The translations under genes and the position numbers were made by a program. The notes below the pieces were generated by a model. It did not search any database. It was not told the origin of the DNA and saw nothing but the letters and a program-made list of their open reading frames with translations. A DNA stretch of 64,000 nucleotides, taken from the NCBI GenBank assembly GCA_017163975.1, contig JAFFSR010000220.1, forward strand, positions 12,046,001 to 12,110,000, in the 5' to 3' direction. Source of the stretch: Anastatus disparis. Lineage: Eukaryota; Arthropoda; Insecta; Hymenoptera; Eupelmidae. Below are positions 59,861 through 64,000 of this stretch, one piece after another (the stretch's first letter is position 1; every line of letters starts with the position of its first letter).

Positions 59861-60238
59861 GTTTTACCTTCGCGTTCAATTTTCTCTTTCTTTATTTTGT
59901 TTTTAATTTTTTTTAATCGTTATCATGTTTTTTTCTTTATCATTTTGAATCTTTCTTGTAACAAAATGATTTCATATTTGTGTAGTGCGAATTGTATCCA
60001 AAGAACTATAAAACATTACTAATAATATTTATAATTAAATTATTGAAGTTTATAACTTACGAAGAAAGTTTATATATTTTAGGTGACGAATCTTATTAAA
60101 ATTGTGTAAAAAATATTGTTTAATACTTCCAATAAGTAAATGAGTTCAAAATTTTATATCATCATCGCTAGAACATCTGTACATAAGATCTTTATATAAT
60201 ATTAAGAATTGTTAAAGGTTGTTGATATTTTTAACTTA
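59861..60238. other. AT-rich non-coding stretch
   Basis: Nothing supportable. Confidence 0.5.
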
Positions 60239-60895
60239 CTAGGAGAGTATCAGACCTCCGGATCACGGATTTTGCTCAAACTTTGGGATAAGTTTTCAGA
60301 TGTCAAAATATGAAAGGAAATAGAATTTTAGACCCCAACGCTCAATATTTCCCTAGTTACAGGCAATTAAAGAATATCACTAAAAAAGTTACTAGATTTT
60401 CAAACGCTTACAGTTCCTTAGCATTGATACTTAGGAGCATGAAACTTTTTTTAAATGAAAGCTGAGCTTAAATCTTTTCGAAATAGTAGTTATAGCATGT
60501 CAAAATATTATTTATTCCCAAAGTTATAGCGTAATAAACATTAAACCCAATTTCAGCTTTTGTTATTAATTAATGTTTTAAAAAGAAAAATCAGGTCCAA
60601 TGTTTATAACTTTGGGAAAAAATAATATTTTGACATGTTATAACTACTATTTCGAAAGGATTTAAGCTCAGCTTTCATTTAAAAAAAAGTTTCATGCTCC
60701 TAAGTATCAATGATAAGGAACTGTATGCGTTTGAAAATCTAGTAACTTTTTTAGTGATTTTCTTTAATTGCCGGTAACTGGGGAAATATTGAGCGTTAGG
60801 ATCTAAAATTTTGTTTCCTTTCATATTCTGACATCTGAAAACTTATCCCAACGTTTGAGCAAAATCCGTGATCCGGAGGTCTGATACTCTCCTAG
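60239..60895. mobile_element. 657-bp foldback element with TTA target duplication
   Basis: The ends CTAGGAGAGTATCAGACC (60239) and GGTCTGATACTCTCCTAG (to 60895) are exact inverse copies. Similarity continues inward over about 290 bases per arm, with scattered differences. TTA flanks the element on both sides (60236-60238 and 60896-60898). A 3-base TWA-type duplication is typical of PIF/Harbinger-class elements, though three bases are weak evidence. No protein is encoded. A diverged half copy lies at 54.44-54.69 kb. Confidence 0.85.
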
Positions 60896-60898
60896 TTA

Positions 60899-61519
60899 GA
60901 GTTCTAGAATCGATCGATATGAATTAAGGATACAAACTTGATTTCTAAATATTTTTAGAAAATATTTTCCATATTTATAGGTAAATCCGTGATATAAAGA
61001 ACACAAGTTGACCTTATTATTTAAATGTAATAATATTTAATTTCGATCACAATTACATTTCTTTCATACCTCTCTTTAAATTGTTAATATACATTTTAAT
61101 TTCTGATATTATGTTATCGGAATAAACTAACATTCACTTTATGATGCATCATGACTCTAAAGTGTAATTTAGATTATTACATATGTGTAATAATGGTTAC
61201 AATCACATCAATTAGAAATTTTAATAATCTCGTTATTGATATCATTAAATAGAAGCTAAACTAACAGCAGCTTTTCACCAAAAACATCAACAAATCAGCG
61301 TTATATAATTTTGTCGAGATACTTTATGCTCAATGATTTACTATCTATTACGAATTTCATAATTAATATGTTTCACCCCAGAGAAAAATTAATGAACCTA
61401 TTACTATGCTAACGAGAATCGTCTATAATAAAAAGAAGAATCTATTAGTTTGCTGTATTTGATTCAATGAAATTAGAAATTTTCATTAGACATTAAATTC
61501 TTGAATAAGGTTATTATTT
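60899..61519. other. AT-rich non-coding stretch
   Basis: Nothing supportable. Confidence 0.5.
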
Positions 61520-61792
61520 TTATTTAAAAATTTTTATATTTAGATGAAACCAACTACGCTTTTTGTTCACTAAAAAAAATCCATAAATTTTAACAGTATC
61601 AATTTTATTTTCTACTGTCTCTAATTTTATACGAAATATCAGTGTAGAATTTCCCATATCTTTTGCGAAAATTTTAGTTACTTTAGTTTTCGAAAAATTT
61701 TTGTCAAATTGAAAATTCGCTACGTGCTCTAGCTTGTGCGATTGTACTTTAACATGATTTCTCCTAGGTACCGAAAGAATTCTAAACGACAT
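61520..61792 (-). CDS. hypothetical 90-residue protein
   Basis: A minus-strand frame from an ATG (61792) to a TAA has a balanced, protein-like composition (SVPRRNHVKVQSHKLEHVA near the start, TKIFAKDMGNSTLIFRIK in the middle), unlike the island frames. A minus-strand TCAGT initiator-like word lies near 61885, and AATAAA overlaps the stop. I recognise no family. A divergent plus-strand frame starts 226 bases away. It may still be chance. Confidence 0.25.
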   Translation of the reverse strand: MSFRILSVPRRNHVKVQSHKLEHVANFQFDKNFSKTKVTKIFAKDMGNSTLIFRIKLETVENKIDTVKIYGFFLVNKKRSWFHLNIKIFK

Positions 61793-62017
61793 CGCCAGTA
61801 AAAACGTGTTTTTACAAAAGTAAGTACAGAATTGTGTATGAACCTATACATTGTCCGATCGTACGTAGACTCGTACTACTGACTGAACTTTCAGTAATGG
61901 CCAGCAATGTAAATGACACAATTTAGATTATCAAATAGAAAAAGCTTACGTTTGCCTATCGTCAATTTACAGTAGTTACATTTATAGCTAGTCAATCGTT
62001 TATGTGATACTATAATA

Positions 62018-62242
62018 ATGTATTTTATTATGATACCATTGTATACGCATTTACGTTTGTTTGTTTTTTTATTATTTTCGTACGGAGTAGAGGCCCTACG
62101 CGTGGATTTTCATCGATATTCCAGGCCGTTTCCCGTACCACACCTAATGAACTGTAAATGTATGGCAACGCTGAATCGTTTTCCGGTTTCGTTGACCTCC
62201 CTGCTCCCAGGTTCTTCTCTTTTTTTTCTCGGAATTGAATAG
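62018..62242 (+). CDS. possible signal-peptide-bearing frame
   Basis: The ATG at 62018 opens a hydrophobic stretch (LRLFVFLLFSYGVEA, about residues 12-26) that fits a cleavable signal peptide. LRVDFHRYSRPFP follows, and the frame runs to a stop at 62242. A GTAAAT donor-like word near 62154 could end a first exon earlier. The upstream 225 bases are less AT-rich and contain TCAGT words on both strands. No family is recognised and no next exon was found. Confidence 0.2.
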   Translation: MYFIMIPLYTHLRLFVFLLFSYGVEALRVDFHRYSRPFPVPHLMNCKCMATLNRFPVSLTSLLPGSSLFFLGIE

Positions 62243-62349
62243 CTATACTTGCGGTTTTATGGCGGTATAGGGTGTTTACGTTTTTACCCCCGCTTTTTTT
62301 ATGGGCTTTTACGAAAACTGTATGTGGTAGCTTTTGTTGGCGAAACAAA

Positions 62350-64000
62350 GAAACTTAATACATCGCTCTGTTAATGCATGATAATATTATATTACAATTT
62401 TTAATAAAATTTACAAAATACTAATGTTACATTCAAAAATATTTGTATGTTTTCATCAAGTGGATTACATGTTTTATTTACAAAGTAAAGAATACAATTT
62501 TTAAAAAGTTTTTATGAATTTTATGGTTCTTTTATAAAATTATTATGATTATTATTATGCAAATATAAAGTATTTGTGCATTTTATATTAATTATAATAT
62601 CAAATGTAAATTTTTTAAAATTTAATATAAATAACGAAAACATTTAAACTTACAGTTTACTGCAATTATGAAAATTAATTATTAACGCTCACCTGAAACA
62701 TAAAAGAAATTTGCAATTTAATAAACATTTAATGTAAAGTATAAAAGTACAACACTATTTGATATAAAAATTTTATTCGACTGCAGTTAATTTTTTTAAT
62801 TTTATATGTTGAAGGAAAGGAAAATAATTTTTATTAAATATACTTATTTTTTGAAAAAATAAGCAGGTTTTATCGACATATTTTTATTAAAAAAGTGATA
62901 CTTTTTACAGTTTGTAATTCACCTATGGTTCAATTATTGATTATATACACCTTTTTTAATTTAACGAAAGATTAAAGAAAAAGCTTCTTAATTAAAAAGG
63001 GGTGACTAAAGTAAATCGAGAGACCAGTAATTACTTGTCTTATCTTTTATAATACTGTTAATGAAGTCAATGGCTTTGCGCTGTAAAATTTTCAGGTTTG
63101 ATAAATGTAAATGAAATATAATCTAAACTGATTAGTTACTTAGGACAAAATTATGATGATTAAAAATGTTATTTAAATAATATTTTTAAACGTTCATCGC
63201 TCCGAATGAGCCTAACATTTTAATTTTATTATGTTGCCCACGTATATGGAGAAAATATAAAAAGAAAAAAACCTTTTATGTATTTCTTATTAGCTCTCAA
63301 ATTTTGGATCTAATAAAAAGCAAGACAACTGTTACTAATAATTGGTATATAAATAATAAGATATGTAAGTAATATAAACAAATAAACCATCATTTTGTAA
63401 ACAATATAAAATTCACTGAAATCCAGAGTTTTAGTTTATTTTGTACAACCAAAAAGTTTTCGTGGTAAAATTTTTTATTAACTTTTTTGAAGATAAAAAA
63501 AAACTATTTTGTGTGTTTGTAAAAAAAGTATTGATTTTACAGAAAAACATTTTGAACAAAGTTTTTATATGCTAAATTACATTCAGTCCGTTTGTTGGTT
63601 TAAAATTTTTAAAAAGTGTCCATTTTTACGATTGTTTATTAGACTATTGAAAAAAATAGTTACAAGCTAGATATTGAAAAAAAGTTTAGCTATTATGATG
63701 ATAAATGGATAAAATTTGATTTTGAAATATTTAATAGTATTTACAAAATTGTTTATCTGTTTATCCTACTTTTTCAATACCAAGCCACATGACTGATTTT
63801 CAAAGTTTAACATTTTTGCTTTTCTGTATGATAATAAAATAAATAGATTTATTTTTATTTAATTGTTTCAATAAACTATTGAAATAATAACTTTCCTTTT
63901 TTCTGTATGTAATAGACATTAAATTCACTAAAAAAGTCATATTTTTTCTTAAATTTAGGAACAAATATAAGCTATTATTTAATACTTCAAGTAGAAGATG
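62350..64000. other. AT-rich non-coding stretch
   Basis: No gene is visible to the end of the window. GCTCACCTGAAA near 62688-62699 also occurs near 30617; it would be a CAG/GTGAGC donor on the minus strand, but neither site has an open frame beside it. Confidence 0.45.

Noticed and set aside
62688..62699. GCTCACCTGAAA, also near 30617, as a pair of minus-strand donors or a repeat end
   Set aside because: Neither site has an open frame upstream on the minus strand, and similarity does not extend beyond about 12 bases.

Overview
The window looks like gene-poor, very AT-rich animal nuclear DNA, most likely from an insect. A hymenopteran such as a parasitoid wasp would fit, but that is inference from style only: low G+C, short phase-matched GT-AG introns, tRNA-derived SINEs, an I/R1-type LINE fragment, and many CT/GA-rich islands. 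There are no bacterial-type operons, no CRISPR array, no rRNA and no intact tRNA gene. Almost all long open frames lie in strand-asymmetric CT- or GA-rich islands, where stop codons are rare for compositional reasons, so they are not genes.

Three places carry splice-supported coding signal. (1) 23.66-24.16 kb, plus strand: a terminal coding exon (23807-24046) with a strong acceptor and an AATAAA signal. It is possibly a whole two-exon small gene starting at 23665, with a CTCF-like motif just upstream. (2) 46.40-46.85 kb, plus strand: a compact two-exon gene for a secreted six-cysteine peptide (signal-peptide exon, 181-bp intron, cysteine exon, AATAAA). (3) 48.02-49.11 kb, plus strand: three exons whose reading phases match across two introns with near-consensus sites; the first exon resembles helix 1 of a Pipsqueak-type HTH. 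Weaker candidates are two divergent open frames at 61.5-62.2 kb.

Mobile elements and repeats dominate the rest. There are six copies of one tRNA-derived SINE (about 6.6, 9.6, 10.7, 14.9, 40.7 and 50.2 kb). A 5'-truncated I/R1/Jockey-type LINE tail lies at 15.0-15.8 kb, and its 3' end resembles the SINE tail. Foldback or TIR elements lie at 9.8, 12.4, 30.9, 39.9, 51.4, 54.2 and 60.2 kb. A striking long inverted repeat at 41.39-42.91 kb has nearly identical 680-bp arms around a 163-bp spacer. The SINEs at 9.6 and 40.7 kb share extra flanking sequence, and the 9.8-kb foldback element interrupts that shared block, so the 40.8-kb copy acts as an empty site.

About twenty islands of CT- or GA-rich, less AT-rich DNA (0.3-1.1 kb each) recur along the window and may be regulatory. 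Two further non-coding blocks have motif clusters: ATTGT/ACAAT (SOX-like) at 19.2-19.6 kb and POU-octamer plus SOX-like at 34.4-34.6 kb. A GC-rich double hairpin at 43.87 kb stands out sharply from its AT-rich surroundings. The picture is a gene desert or giant intron with regulatory islands, peppered by non-autonomous elements and a few tiny genes.
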